Positions 8,620-16,323 of a DNA stretch of 64,000 nucleotides are shown here, piece by piece. The notes beneath the pieces are model-generated. The model ran no database searches. It saw only the letters and a program-made list of their open reading frames with translations, and was not told where the DNA came from. The position numbers and the translations under genes were made by a program. Each line of letters opens with the position of its first letter. The first letter of the stretch is position 1. The stretch is from contig QLTU01000014.1 in NCBI GenBank assembly GCA_003268905.1, positions 1 through 64,000 of the forward strand. The letters run 5' to 3'. This DNA is from Acidovorax defluvii (GTDB lineage Bacteria > Pseudomonadota > Gammaproteobacteria > Burkholderiales > Burkholderiaceae_C).

Positions 8620-8910
8620 GGCTTGCCGCGCAGCGCCATGCGCCAGATTCCCATTGACCTGCCCCCCGTTTCGTGTAGTTCTTACCCCACGATTCACGCG
8701 GCTTTTTGCGCTCCGCCGCCCAGCAGCGCCTCGGCCATCTGGCCGGTGCCGCCGGTCATCGACTCGTAAGCGATGAGCAGGGTTTTGGGTATTGCGCAGG
8801 GTAAAGCAGGGTTTTTACAGGGGCTGTGGCGGGCGAGGGGGTTGTAGCCTGTAGCGGCGCAACGCTCTGCCTGCGCAGCACGCGCTGGCGTGTGAACGGA
8901 TGCCTCTCTC
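8620..8910. other. spacer with a short flavodoxin-like remnant
   Basis: Apart from the minus-strand remnant at 8694-8793 I see no gene, promoter or terminator here. The stretch is probably decayed sequence between the broken membrane protein gene and the next open frame. Confidence 0.5.
8694..8793 (-). pseudogene. N-terminal remnant of an NAD(P)H-dependent FMN reductase/flavodoxin-like protein
   Basis: On the minus strand the short frame reads KTLLIAYESMTGGTGQMAEALLGG and stops at 8694. The core LLIAYxSMTGGTxQMAEA matches the FMN phosphate-binding loop at the N-terminus of flavodoxin-like oxidoreductases. Only about 32 residues remain, with no clear start codon. I regard it as a leftover. 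Confidence 0.45.
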
Positions 8911-9276
8911 ATGGTCCCTGCCTCTGGTCAATGGAAATGCAGTCTGCCCACCTGGGCGGCGCAGCAGTGGGTGGCGCTGCGGCAGGATGCTGCGGACACA
9001 TGGCCCGGTGAGGAGCCGCTGGGTCCACACTGGCAAGGCCAGGTGATGCAGCGCCTGAATGCTTTTGCCCCAGCGCCGGACTGGGGCGACTCTCAGGCAG
9101 TTGTGGGGCAGATGCTCTGGGCTGCACAGGCGGCGCGCAACCGGGGCCAGTCTGAAGCCCCCTTGCTGCACCGCGCCGACCAGGCCATGTACCAGTCCAA
9201 GAACCAGGGTGCAACCGCGTCACGGCGGCACCCTGCAACCCCTGAACGCCCATGGACATCCACAGCAAACCCATAG
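8911..9276 (+). CDS. hypothetical protein; tail resembles the end of a GGDEF domain
   Basis: This open frame of 121 residues has weak coding evidence. Near its end LLHRADQAMYQSKNQG looks like the last helix of diguanylate cyclase (GGDEF) domains (LLRRADxAMYxAK). No GGDEF motif or other part of that domain precedes it; the region before is Trp- and Gln-rich without a family match. It overlaps the start of the next gene by 25 bases. It may be a decayed diguanylate cyclase or a chance frame. Confidence 0.3.
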   Translation: MVPASGQWKCSLPTWAAQQWVALRQDAADTWPGEEPLGPHWQGQVMQRLNAFAPAPDWGDSQAVVGQMLWAAQAARNRGQSEAPLLHRADQAMYQSKNQGATASRRHPATPERPWTSTANP

Positions 9277-10304
9277 CCCAGCGCATCGACTGGCTTTTTG
9301 AGCGCGCACGCGACCACTCGGCCCGATTCTGCAGCCCCGAGAACTGGCTCGCCCGCGAGCGCTACCTGGCCTTGCACCCCACGGCCATTGGCGTGCTCAA
9401 GTGCATGGACGGGCGCATCAACATTCCGGTGGCCACGCACACGCCACTGGGCATCATCCAGCCGTTTCGCAACCTGGGGGGCATGTTCGACCTGGGCTGG
9501 CCGCACCTGGGCGAGGTGCTGGCCGGGTATGTGCAGCGCTGCGTGCGTGAGGGGCGGCGGGTGCTGCTGCTCATCACTTACCACTTCTCGCGCGGCAGCG
9601 TGCACCGGGGCTGCGCCGGGTTCCATGGCGACACGGCAGCGGCCATCGAGCACACCCGGCGCATCAAGCAGCAGGTGGAAACCGTGTTCGGGCTGGGGCG
9701 CGACACCGTGTACCCCGTGCTGTGCGGCTTTGAAACCGACGAAGACGCCCTGCTGGTGCATGGCGAGCAGGGCGGGCTGCTGGACCTGGCGCAGTGCGCA
9801 GGCATGGCCGAAGACGCCCTGGCACAGCACCTGGCGGCCCTGTTTCCCGACATGCCCCGCCAGATGCGTGACGACCTGCTGCCGCTGTTGGCGGGCAATC
9901 TGCGGCGCATCGACGAGGTGCGGCAGATGCACCGGGCGGCCAACATCGAGCACCGCGAATGGATGATTTGCCTGGGCCAGGGCTTTGACTTTCTGCACAT
10001 GCCCAACATCGCCTTGATCGTCGGCCCCTACAGCCCCGAGCTGGCCGAACCCGTGGGACAGGCGGCGGCCATCATCGAAGCCAACATGGCCAAAGGGCGC
10101 ATACCGGACGATGGTTTTTTGTTGCTGGCTTCGGTGCCCTACGAGGAACTGGGGGTGGACAGCGCCCGGGCAGGGCTCAAGTCGGCCTTTCTGGCGGACT
10201 TTGCCGCTGGGGTGATTGCCCGCCAATCGCCCGCCCTGGCGGGCAAGATGCATGTGCGCACCGCCGTGCTGGACTGGCGCTCGCGCAGGCTGGAGCCGGT
10301 TTGA
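9252..10304 (+). CDS. beta-carbonic-anhydrase-like zinc protein
   Basis: This is a 350-residue soluble protein without a signal peptide. It carries the zinc-site signature of beta-carbonic anhydrases: CMDGR (Cys51, Asp53, Arg55), FRNLGG (residues 72-77, matching the RNAGN loop) and HRGC (His118, Cys121) in the H-x-x-C arrangement. The C-terminal 200 residues do not match classical enzymes, and the protein is much longer than their about 220 residues. It may be distantly related to the carboxysomal CsoSCA group, but no carboxysome genes are nearby. The role could be CO2/bicarbonate conversion or something different on the same fold. The IS element lies 70 bases downstream. Confidence 0.7.
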   Translation: MDIHSKPIAQRIDWLFERARDHSARFCSPENWLARERYLALHPTAIGVLKCMDGRINIPVATHTPLGIIQPFRNLGGMFDLGWPHLGEVLAGYVQRCVREGRRVLLLITYHFSRGSVHRGCAGFHGDTAAAIEHTRRIKQQVETVFGLGRDTVYPVLCGFETDEDALLVHGEQGGLLDLAQCAGMAEDALAQHLAALFPDMPRQMRDDLLPLLAGNLRRIDEVRQMHRAANIEHREWMICLGQGFDFLHMPNIALIVGPYSPELAEPVGQAAAIIEANMAKGRIPDDGFLLLASVPYEELGVDSARAGLKSAFLADFAAGVIARQSPALAGKMHVRTAVLDWRSRRLEPV

Positions 10305-10373
10305 GCCTGCGCACCTGTGGAGGCGGGCTTGCCCATACCGCATTTGCGGTATCAATGAAAACCCCGACACCCT

Positions 10374-11716
10374 CTAGCAGGCTGCTGAAATACTCCCCTG
10401 CGCCCGTCCAGATTCATAGGCCCTCCCGCGACAATCAAGGCACCCCTACCGACCAGACAGACGAGCCATCCATGCGCGGAGCCGACACCTTCACCGAGAG
10501 CCTGTTCACCATGCGCCACCTCGATGACTTCGTGCCCGCCGATCACCCCTTGCGCGTGATCCGTGTGATGGTCAATAAAGCCCTGGCCAACATGGACGAG
10601 CTGTTTGCCCGGGTGTATGCGGCCGACATCAAGGGCGGGCGCCCCAGCATTGCCCCCGAGAAGCTGCTGCGCGCCATGCTCATCCAGGTGCTCTACAGCG
10701 TGCGCTCGGAGCGCCAGCTCATGGAGCAGACCCAGTACAACCTTCTGTTTCGCTGGTTCATTGGCCTGGCCATGGACGATGCCGTTTGGGTGCCCACCGT
10801 CTTCAGCAAGAACCGTGAACGCCTGATCGAGCACGATGCCGTCATCGAGTTCTTCAACCAGATCGTGCAACAAGCCCAGGAGCAGGAACTGCTCTCGGGC
10901 GAGCACTTCAGCGTAGATGGCACCCTGATCCAGGCCTGGGCGGGCCACAAGAGTTTTGTGCGCAAAGACCGCCCAGAGAGCGATGACCCGGATGCGGGTA
11001 ACTTCAAAGACCAAAAGCGCAGCAACGACACCCATGAATCCACCACGGACGCAGACGCAAGGCTGTACCGCAAGGGTAAGACGGCCAGCGAGTTGCGCTT
11101 CATGGGCCACACACTCACCGACAACCGCCATGGGCTGGTGGTCAGCGCCGTGGTCACACAGGCCGACGGATATGCAGAGCGCGAAGCGGCCAAGGCCATG
11201 ATCAACGATGCGCGCCAGGCACTGCCCGGCGATGACCCCATCACGATCACGCTGGGCGCAGACAAGGGTTACGACGCCAGGGAGTTCATCGACGCGCTGC
11301 AAGAGATGAACGTGCTGCCCCATGTGGCGCAGAACAAATCAGGGCGTCAATCGGCGGTGCCTGACAGGATCGCGGGCAGCGAAGGCTACGCCATCTCGCA
11401 GCAAAAGAGAAAGCTGATCGAACAAGGCTTTGGCTGGGCCAAGACGGTGGGTCGCATGCGCCAGGTGCTGGTGCGCGGGATCAAGAAAGTGGACCAGATG
11501 TTTGTGCTGACGATGGCGGGCTACAACCTCACGCGACTGCGCAGCTTGGGGCAAATCCGTCTGCAGGGGCAGGTGTGAAGGCAAAAGGGGCAAAAAAACC
11601 GTGCTTTGCGACTGAAAGCAGGCGATTTTGAGGGGTTGACTTTCAGGATACGGAAAAATGCGGCTACAGCCGCTGAACAGGTTCGGACGCTGGGGAGTAT
11701 TTCAGCAGCCTGCTAG
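10374..11716 (+). mobile_element. complete IS5-type insertion sequence
   Basis: Perfect 25-base inverted repeats bound the element: 10374-10398 (CTAGCAGGCTGCTGAAATAC then TCCCC) and its reverse complement at 11692-11716. The outer CTAG is itself palindromic, so it is either the tip of the element or a CTAG target duplication; in the latter case the element is 10378-11712 with 21-base ends. One transposase gene fills the inside. The intact ends and frame suggest recent activity. It lies between the carbonic-anhydrase-like gene and the Tat-signal protein gene and disrupts no recognisable frame. Confidence 0.93.
10472..11578 (+). CDS. IS5 family DDE transposase
   Basis: This is a 368-residue cut-and-paste transposase. 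Its N-terminal part (HPLRVIRVMV, then LLRAMLIQVLYSVRSERQLMEQ) matches the DUF772 domain. The catalytic part shows the first Asp in FSVDGTLI, the second in GADKGYDA and a Glu in the EQGFGWAKTVGRMRQ helix, i.e. a DDE triad. The ATG at 10472 opens the conserved MRGADTFTESLF N-terminus. It is full length, with no frameshift. Confidence 0.95.
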   Translation: MRGADTFTESLFTMRHLDDFVPADHPLRVIRVMVNKALANMDELFARVYAADIKGGRPSIAPEKLLRAMLIQVLYSVRSERQLMEQTQYNLLFRWFIGLAMDDAVWVPTVFSKNRERLIEHDAVIEFFNQIVQQAQEQELLSGEHFSVDGTLIQAWAGHKSFVRKDRPESDDPDAGNFKDQKRSNDTHESTTDADARLYRKGKTASELRFMGHTLTDNRHGLVVSAVVTQADGYAEREAAKAMINDARQALPGDDPITITLGADKGYDAREFIDALQEMNVLPHVAQNKSGRQSAVPDRIAGSEGYAISQQKRKLIEQGFGWAKTVGRMRQVLVRGIKKVDQMFVLTMAGYNLTRLRSLGQIRLQGQV

Positions 11717-11763
11717 GCGGCTGCGTCTAGAGGCAGGGGGCTGGTGCGTGCGATAGTCGAAAA

Positions 11764-12270
11764 ATGCAAAGACGAACTTTATTGAAGCTGGGCCTGGTGT
11801 CGGGCGCTGTGCTGGCGCTGGCGGGCGGGGCGGCCATGCTTCTGCAGCCGGGTCTGGTGCAGGGACGCCTGTCTGACGCGGGGCGGGGGCTGTTCATCAG
11901 CGCGGGCCGTGCCATTCTGCAGGGCACACTGCCGCAAGACGCGGGCGCCCAGCAGCAGGCGCTGCAGGGCATGGCAGACCGTGTGGACGCCCTGGCGCAA
12001 AACCTGCCACCGCATGTGCAGGCCGAACTGTCGCAACTGGTGGGACTGCTGTGCACCAGCGCCGGACGCCGGGGGCTGGCCGGCCTGTCCAGCGACTGGC
12101 TTGATGCCGACCCGGCACAGGTGCTGGCTGCACTCGAGGACATGCGCTTTTCGCGCCTGGCGGTGCGCCAGCAGGCCTACCAGGCGCTGCACGAGATTGT
12201 GGGCGGTGCCTATTTTTCTGACGAAGCCACCTGGTCGACCCTGGGTTACCCAGGCCCTGTGGATATCTGA
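11764..12270 (+). CDS. Tat-signal protein, probable small subunit of the GMC dehydrogenase
   Basis: This is a 168-residue protein with a twin-arginine leader: MQRRTLLKLG, then a hydrophobic stretch to about residue 27. The mature part is alpha-helical with no cofactor motif. It lies upstream of a GMC-type oxidoreductase on the same strand. The arrangement is that of membrane-bound sugar/alcohol dehydrogenases, where a small Tat-exported subunit carries the leaderless flavoprotein across the membrane. No cytochrome subunit is seen nearby. The pairing argument is stronger than the sequence match. Confidence 0.6.
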   Translation: MQRRTLLKLGLVSGAVLALAGGAAMLLQPGLVQGRLSDAGRGLFISAGRAILQGTLPQDAGAQQQALQGMADRVDALAQNLPPHVQAELSQLVGLLCTSAGRRGLAGLSSDWLDADPAQVLAALEDMRFSRLAVRQQAYQALHEIVGGAYFSDEATWSTLGYPGPVDI

Positions 12271-12487
12271 GCGGCTGAGAAGTCTTTTGCCTGTGCCCGC
12301 CTTGCACGCCAAAACACCCCTGCTCCGTGTTGCAAATGCTCGCCATAGCACGTGCGATGGCTGTGCTTTGCGCCTTGATCAGGGCTGTTTTGACGCAACT
12401 TTCGGGCACGAGCAAAAAACTCTCAGCCTCTGACACCCCGAACCGGTGTGAACCCATCCGTTCGTCACACCTTATGAACCAAACACC
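12271..12487. other. 217-base spacer between the Tat-signal gene and the GMC gene
   Basis: The block around 12340-12420 (GGCTGTGCTTTGCGCCTTGA and GGGCTGTTTTGACGCAACTT) resembles sequence that I recall recurring between Comamonadaceae genes, but no second copy is in this window. No gene is seen. A promoter for the GMC gene may lie near its end. Confidence 0.35.
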
Positions 12488-14110
12488 ATGAGCAAACTCC
12501 CCGATCCCATTCGCAGCGGCCTGCAGCGCGGCTGGAAAGTGCTGGGCGGCCCCCACGGCGCCGCGCCGCAAACCATCGCTTGCGACGTGGCCATCATCGG
12601 CTCGGGCGCGGGTGCGGGCATCACGGCCGAGCTGCTGACCCGCGCCGGTCTGTCCGTGGTCATCGTCGAAGAAGGCCCGCTGCGCAGCAGCAGCGATTTT
12701 CGCCAGCGCGAGTCTGAGGCCTACCCCCAGATCTACCAGGAAAGCGCCGGCCGCAAGACCGAGGACAAGGCCATCTCCATCCTGCAGGGGCGCTGCGTGG
12801 GGGGCTCCACCACGGTGAACTGGACCAGCTCCTTCCGCACGCCGCCCGCAACCCTGGCGTACTGGGAGCAATACTTTGGGCTGAAGGACTACAACGAGCA
12901 GGCGCTGGAGCCGTATTTCGAGCAGGCCGAGCGCAGGCTCAACGTGTCGTCATGGCAGGTGCCGCCCAACGAAAACAACGAACTGCTGCGTTCTGGCGCG
13001 GTCAAGCTGGGCATTCCGGTCGAGTCGATCCGGCGCAACGTGCAGGGCTGCTGGAACCTGGGCTCCTGCGGCATGGGCTGCCCCACCAATGCCAAGCAGT
13101 CCATGCTGGTGACCACCATTCCGGCTGCGCTCGACAAAGGCGCCACGCTACTGGTGCAGACGCGTGCCGAGAAGCTCGATCTGGCCTCGGGCAAGGTGCA
13201 GGCACTGCGCTGCGTGGGCGTGCAACTCAACGGCGCGGTGACGGCAGACGCCGTGCGCACCACCATCACGGCGCGGCATTTCGTGCTCTCGGGCGGGGCC
13301 ATCAACTCGCCCGCCGTGCTGATGCGCTCGGGCGTCCCCGACCCGCATGGCCGCCTGGGGCAGCGCACCTTCCTGCACCCGGTAGTGATGACGGCCGCCG
13401 TGATGGAGAAGCGTGTGGAGGGCTGGGCGGGTGCACCGCAGTCCCTGTACTCCGACCACTACCTGCGCACCCAGCCCATCGACGGCCCCATGGGCTTCAA
13501 GATCGAGGCGCCGCCGCTGCATCCACTGATTCTGGCCACGTCGATGCCCGGCTCGGGGCAGCCCCAGGCTGACCTGCTGAGCCAGTTTCCGCACACACAT
13601 GTGCTGCTGGCGCTGCTGCGCGACGGCTTCCACGACCAGGCCCGGGGCGGGCACGTCAAGCTGCGCGGCGATGGCTCGGCCGTGCTCGACTACCCGCTCA
13701 CCGACTATGTGATGGACGGTGCACGCCGCGCCATGCTGGCCATGACCGAAATCCAGTTTGCCGCCGGTGCAAAGCAGGTGCTGCCCGTGCATGAGAGGGG
13801 CCAGCTCTACACCTCCTGGGCGCAGGCCAGGGAGGCCATCGGGCAACTGCCCATGAAGCCGCTGCTGACCAGGGTGGTCAGCGCCCACGTAATGGGCGGC
13901 TGCGGCCTGGCGGCCGATGAGCGGATGGGCGTGGTGCGGCCCGATGGCGTGCACTGGCAGCTGGAAAACCTCTCGGTCCACGACGGCTCGCTCTTTCCCA
14001 CCAGCGTCGGGGCGAACCCGCAGTTGTCGGTCTACGGTGTCGTCAACCGGCTTGCGCAGGGGCTGGTGCAGCGCCTGACCGGCCAGGCCGAGGCGCAGGC
14101 GCTGGCCTGA
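12488..14110 (+). CDS. GMC family oxidoreductase
   Basis: This is a 540-residue FAD-dependent dehydrogenase or oxidase acting on alcohol groups. The dinucleotide-binding motif VAIIGSGAGAG is near residues 33-43, GGSTTVNW (the second GMC signature region) near residues 100-107, and the C-terminal HVMGGC and SVGANPQLSVYGVVNRLAQ carry the active-site His/Asn region. Four cysteines lie in CWNLGSCGMGC and nearby, a feature of the membrane-linked gluconate/fructose dehydrogenase-like branch. It has no leader of its own and may be exported with the Tat protein upstream. The substrate is not evident. Confidence 0.88.
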   Translation: MSKLPDPIRSGLQRGWKVLGGPHGAAPQTIACDVAIIGSGAGAGITAELLTRAGLSVVIVEEGPLRSSSDFRQRESEAYPQIYQESAGRKTEDKAISILQGRCVGGSTTVNWTSSFRTPPATLAYWEQYFGLKDYNEQALEPYFEQAERRLNVSSWQVPPNENNELLRSGAVKLGIPVESIRRNVQGCWNLGSCGMGCPTNAKQSMLVTTIPAALDKGATLLVQTRAEKLDLASGKVQALRCVGVQLNGAVTADAVRTTITARHFVLSGGAINSPAVLMRSGVPDPHGRLGQRTFLHPVVMTAAVMEKRVEGWAGAPQSLYSDHYLRTQPIDGPMGFKIEAPPLHPLILATSMPGSGQPQADLLSQFPHTHVLLALLRDGFHDQARGGHVKLRGDGSAVLDYPLTDYVMDGARRAMLAMTEIQFAAGAKQVLPVHERGQLYTSWAQAREAIGQLPMKPLLTRVVSAHVMGGCGLAADERMGVVRPDGVHWQLENLSVHDGSLFPTSVGANPQLSVYGVVNRLAQGLVQRLTGQAEAQALA

Positions 14111-14116
14111 GAGCGA

Positions 14117-14296
14117 TTACCGCCCGGGTACGTCCACCATCTCGCGCATGCGCTTGCGCAGTGTGCGCTCGCGGCGTTGCTCTTCGTTCCAGTCATTGCG
14201 CACGCCGCGCCACAAGGCAATCGCCAGCAGCATCACATCGGCAAAGGGCAGGGCGAACACGATGGTGGCCGTCTGCACCGCCGCTACGCTGCCCGC
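14117..14296 (-). pseudogene. small membrane protein gene, N-terminus replaced by the tandem repeat
   Basis: On the minus strand about 59 residues read ATIVFALPFADVMLLAIALW, then a basic Arg-rich tail ending in MVDVPGR at 14117. This looks like the C-terminus of a small one-helix membrane protein. Upstream the frame runs straight into the hexanucleotide array, giving a Ser-Thr dipeptide run. The true N-terminus is probably lost at that junction. The function is unknown. Confidence 0.4.
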
Positions 14297-14366
14297 GCTG
14301 GTGCTGGTGCTGGTGCTGGTGCTGGTGCTGGTGCTGGTGCTGGTGCTGGTGCTGGTGCTGGTGCTG
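14297..14366. repeat. (GCTGGT)n hexanucleotide tandem array
   Basis: About 11.7 perfect copies of GCTGGT fill 14297-14366. On the plus strand in one frame they encode alternating Leu-Val. The array passes directly into CTCATTGTGCTGGGCACGGT and on to a stop at 14400-14402, encoding IVLGTVFGSF. That tail closely matches the end of the GntP permease at 5726 (IVLGTAFGSF). Confidence 0.9.
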
Positions 14367-14402
14367 CTCATTGTGCTGGGCACGGTGTTCGGCAGTTTTT
14401 GA
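14367..14402 (+). pseudogene. C-terminal tail of a second GntP-like permease
   Basis: Eleven codons and a stop (LIVLGTVFGSF) match the extreme C-terminus of GntP family permeases, including the intact one in this window. The rest of the gene is absent, replaced by the GCTGGT array, which could have expanded from an Leu-Val-rich last membrane helix. The fragment is too short for certainty, but the match with 5690-5726 is striking. Confidence 0.5.
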
Positions 14403-14500
14403 ACGCGCGCTGCCTGTGGTCACAACGCAGTGGAGGCCTCTGGCAGACCCCGCACCGGGCCACGGCAACCTGATTGATAGTGGTTTGAGATGCTACGTTA

Positions 14501-14543
14501 TTTATAGCTATCTGCGCTTATCCAGTAAGCGCTAGAGGCCTGA
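14501..14543. repeat. interspersed palindromic repeat, copy A
   Basis: TATAGCTATCTGCGCTTATC followed by CAGTAAGCGCTAGAGGCC is a member of the dispersed family with the core AGCGCTTAT-n-ATAAGCGC. It lies 16 bases before the methyltransferase start. Confidence 0.85.
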
Positions 14544-14559
14544 AACATCTAATATTTTT

Positions 14560-15534
14560 ATGCAGCCCTTGCTCGACGCCATTGCCGCCATGCCCTTGCC
14601 CACCGACGCCTGCCGCATCTTTCACGGCCGGGGCGGGCGCTACCCCGGCTGCGAGCAGTGGACGCTGGATGCCTACCCGCCCGTTTGGGTGCTGACCAGC
14701 TTTCTGCCCGCGGGCGACGAGACCGAGGCGCAACTGGCCAGCATTGGTGCCGCGCTGGCCAAGCGCTGGGAGGCCCTGGCGCTGGGCCAGCCGCTGAACT
14801 GGGTGTTTCAGTGCCGCAACGAGGCGCTGCGCACCCAGGGCCGCACAGAAACGCGCTTGATGGCGGGCAGCGTGCCCGACCCCCATGTGGTGACCGAGCA
14901 GGGCGCCCAGTTCAAGGTGCATGTGCTGCGCGGCCAGAACCACGGCCTGTTTCTGGACATGGCCGAGGGCCGCCGCTGGGTGCGCGACTACGCGGCCGCG
15001 CACAGCGCCGACCGCTATGGCCTCAAGGTGCTGAACCTGTTTGCCTACACCTGCGCGTTCTCGGTGGTGGCGCTGCAGGCGGGCGCCAGGCAGGTGGTCA
15101 ACGTGGACATGAGCCACGGCGCCATGGCGATTGGGCAGCAGAACCACCAGCTCAACGGCATCACCACGGGCGCCAGCTTTCTGGCGCACGACATCTTCAG
15201 CAGCTGGGGCAAGATCACCCGCAGCGGGCCCTATGGCCTGGTCGTCGTGGACCCGCCCAGCTACCAAAAAGGCAGCTTTGTGGCCACCAAAGACTACGCC
15301 CGCCTCATGCGCCGCTTGCCGGATTTGCTGGCGCCCGGCGGCCACGCGCTGCTTTGCCTGAACGCACCCGAGCTGGGCGTGGACTTTTTGCAAGACCAGA
15401 TGCGCGAGCTGGCGCCCGAACTGGGTTTTGTAGAGCGTGTGGCCAACCCGGCGGTGTTTGCGGATGTGCAGGACGGGCGGGCGCTGAAGGTGCTGGTGTA
15501 CCAGGCGCCAGAGCTGCCCGGCCAGGGCGGGTGA
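14560..15534 (+). CDS. class I SAM-dependent methyltransferase (RlmI/RlmK-like)
   Basis: This is a 324-residue protein related to the catalytic part of 23S rRNA methyltransferases of the RlmI type, probably methylating rRNA or another nucleic acid. The SAM-binding motif I is VLNLFAYTCAFSVVALQAGA around residue 160-180, and the catalytic loop DPPSYQKG lies near residues 231-238. The PUA domain found in full RlmI is not present. The N-terminal about 120 residues are family specific. The start is the ATG 16 bases after repeat copy A; no strong ribosome-binding site is seen. Confidence 0.82.
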   Translation: MQPLLDAIAAMPLPTDACRIFHGRGGRYPGCEQWTLDAYPPVWVLTSFLPAGDETEAQLASIGAALAKRWEALALGQPLNWVFQCRNEALRTQGRTETRLMAGSVPDPHVVTEQGAQFKVHVLRGQNHGLFLDMAEGRRWVRDYAAAHSADRYGLKVLNLFAYTCAFSVVALQAGARQVVNVDMSHGAMAIGQQNHQLNGITTGASFLAHDIFSSWGKITRSGPYGLVVVDPPSYQKGSFVATKDYARLMRRLPDLLAPGGHALLCLNAPELGVDFLQDQMRELAPELGFVERVANPAVFADVQDGRALKVLVYQAPELPGQGG

Positions 15535-15673
15535 GAGCGCAACGCCTGTTCGCACATCCGCAAAAAACCCGTCAACCAGCCCTGCTGCCACCGCCTTGCG
15601 CCGGGCGCTGCGGTGCGCCAGCGCTTTCGCACAGCGTTCTGGCCACGGCTGCTGGCGCAACCAGCGGCCGTTT

Positions 15674-16189
15674 TCAGGCGCAGCCTTTGCCGAGCAGGGC
15701 CACGATGTGGTTCCAGTGCACAGCGTCCACCGGGGTGATGGAAAGGCGGCTGCCTTTTTGCAGCACGCGCAGGTCGGCCAGTGGAGGATGGCTGCGCAGT
15801 TCAGAAAGGGGCAGCAGCCGTGTCTTGCGCAGCGCCTGCACATCCAGCAGCAGCCAGCGGGGTGCATCGGGTGAGGATTTGGGGTCGTGGTAGGGCGATG
15901 CGGGTTCGAACTGCGCGGGGTCGGGCCGCGTGCCGCTGGCCACGCGCGCAAGGCCGGCGATGCCTGGCTCGGGGCAGCTGGAGTGGTAGAACAGCACGCC
16001 ATCGCCCACCTGCATGTCGTCGCGCATGAAGTTGCGGGCCTGGTAATTGCGCACGCCGGTCCAGGGCACGGTGGCGTCCTTTGCCGCCAGTGCGTCGTCA
16101 ATCGAGCACTCTGCGGGCTCGGACTTCATGAGCCAGTAGCGCGGGGCGCGGACTGGGGGGCTAGAAGGAGTAATGGCAGGCGCGGTCAT
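15674..16189 (-). CDS. EVE domain-containing protein
   Basis: This is a 171-residue protein with the hallmark EVE/YTH-like start YWLMKSEPAECSIDD followed by WTGVRNYQARNFMRDDMQVGDGVLFYHS. EVE domains read modified bases or bind RNA in the PUA-like fold. The ATG at 16189 begins MTAPAITPSS, a short variable leader before the domain. Upstream in-frame codons have no conservation. It is convergent with the methyltransferase gene. The biological ligand is unknown. Confidence 0.9.
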   Translation of the reverse strand: MTAPAITPSSPPVRAPRYWLMKSEPAECSIDDALAAKDATVPWTGVRNYQARNFMRDDMQVGDGVLFYHSSCPEPGIAGLARVASGTRPDPAQFEPASPYHDPKSSPDAPRWLLLDVQALRKTRLLPLSELRSHPPLADLRVLQKGSRLSITPVDAVHWNHIVALLGKGCA

Positions 16190-16270
16190 GGCGCCATTGT
16201 GGCAAACGGGCAGGTGGGTTGCCCGGCTTGCTGAGGCCTGCGCTGGTGCGGTGATAGGCCTCATTAGATT

Positions 16271-16315
16271 CAATTTTGATAGCTGCTTGCGCTTATTAAA
16301 TAAGCGCTAGAGCCA
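16271..16315. repeat. interspersed palindromic repeat, copy B
   Basis: TTGATAGCTGCTTGCGCTTA then TTAAATAAGCGCTAGAGCC: a near-consensus copy with a perfect inner hairpin GCGCTTATT/AATAAGCGC. It lies just downstream of the helicase stop and could form a hairpin at the 3' end of that transcript. Confidence 0.9.
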
Positions 16316-16323
16316 CAAAACAC

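Noticed and set aside
12340-12430. Riboswitch upstream of the GMC gene
   Set aside because: No fold matching a known riboswitch could be drawn by eye; it looks more like a dispersed repeat.
14297-14366. CRISPR-like or coding meaning for the GCTGGT array
   Set aside because: There are no unique spacers; it is a simple hexamer array. The Leu-Val reading is probably what remains of a membrane helix.
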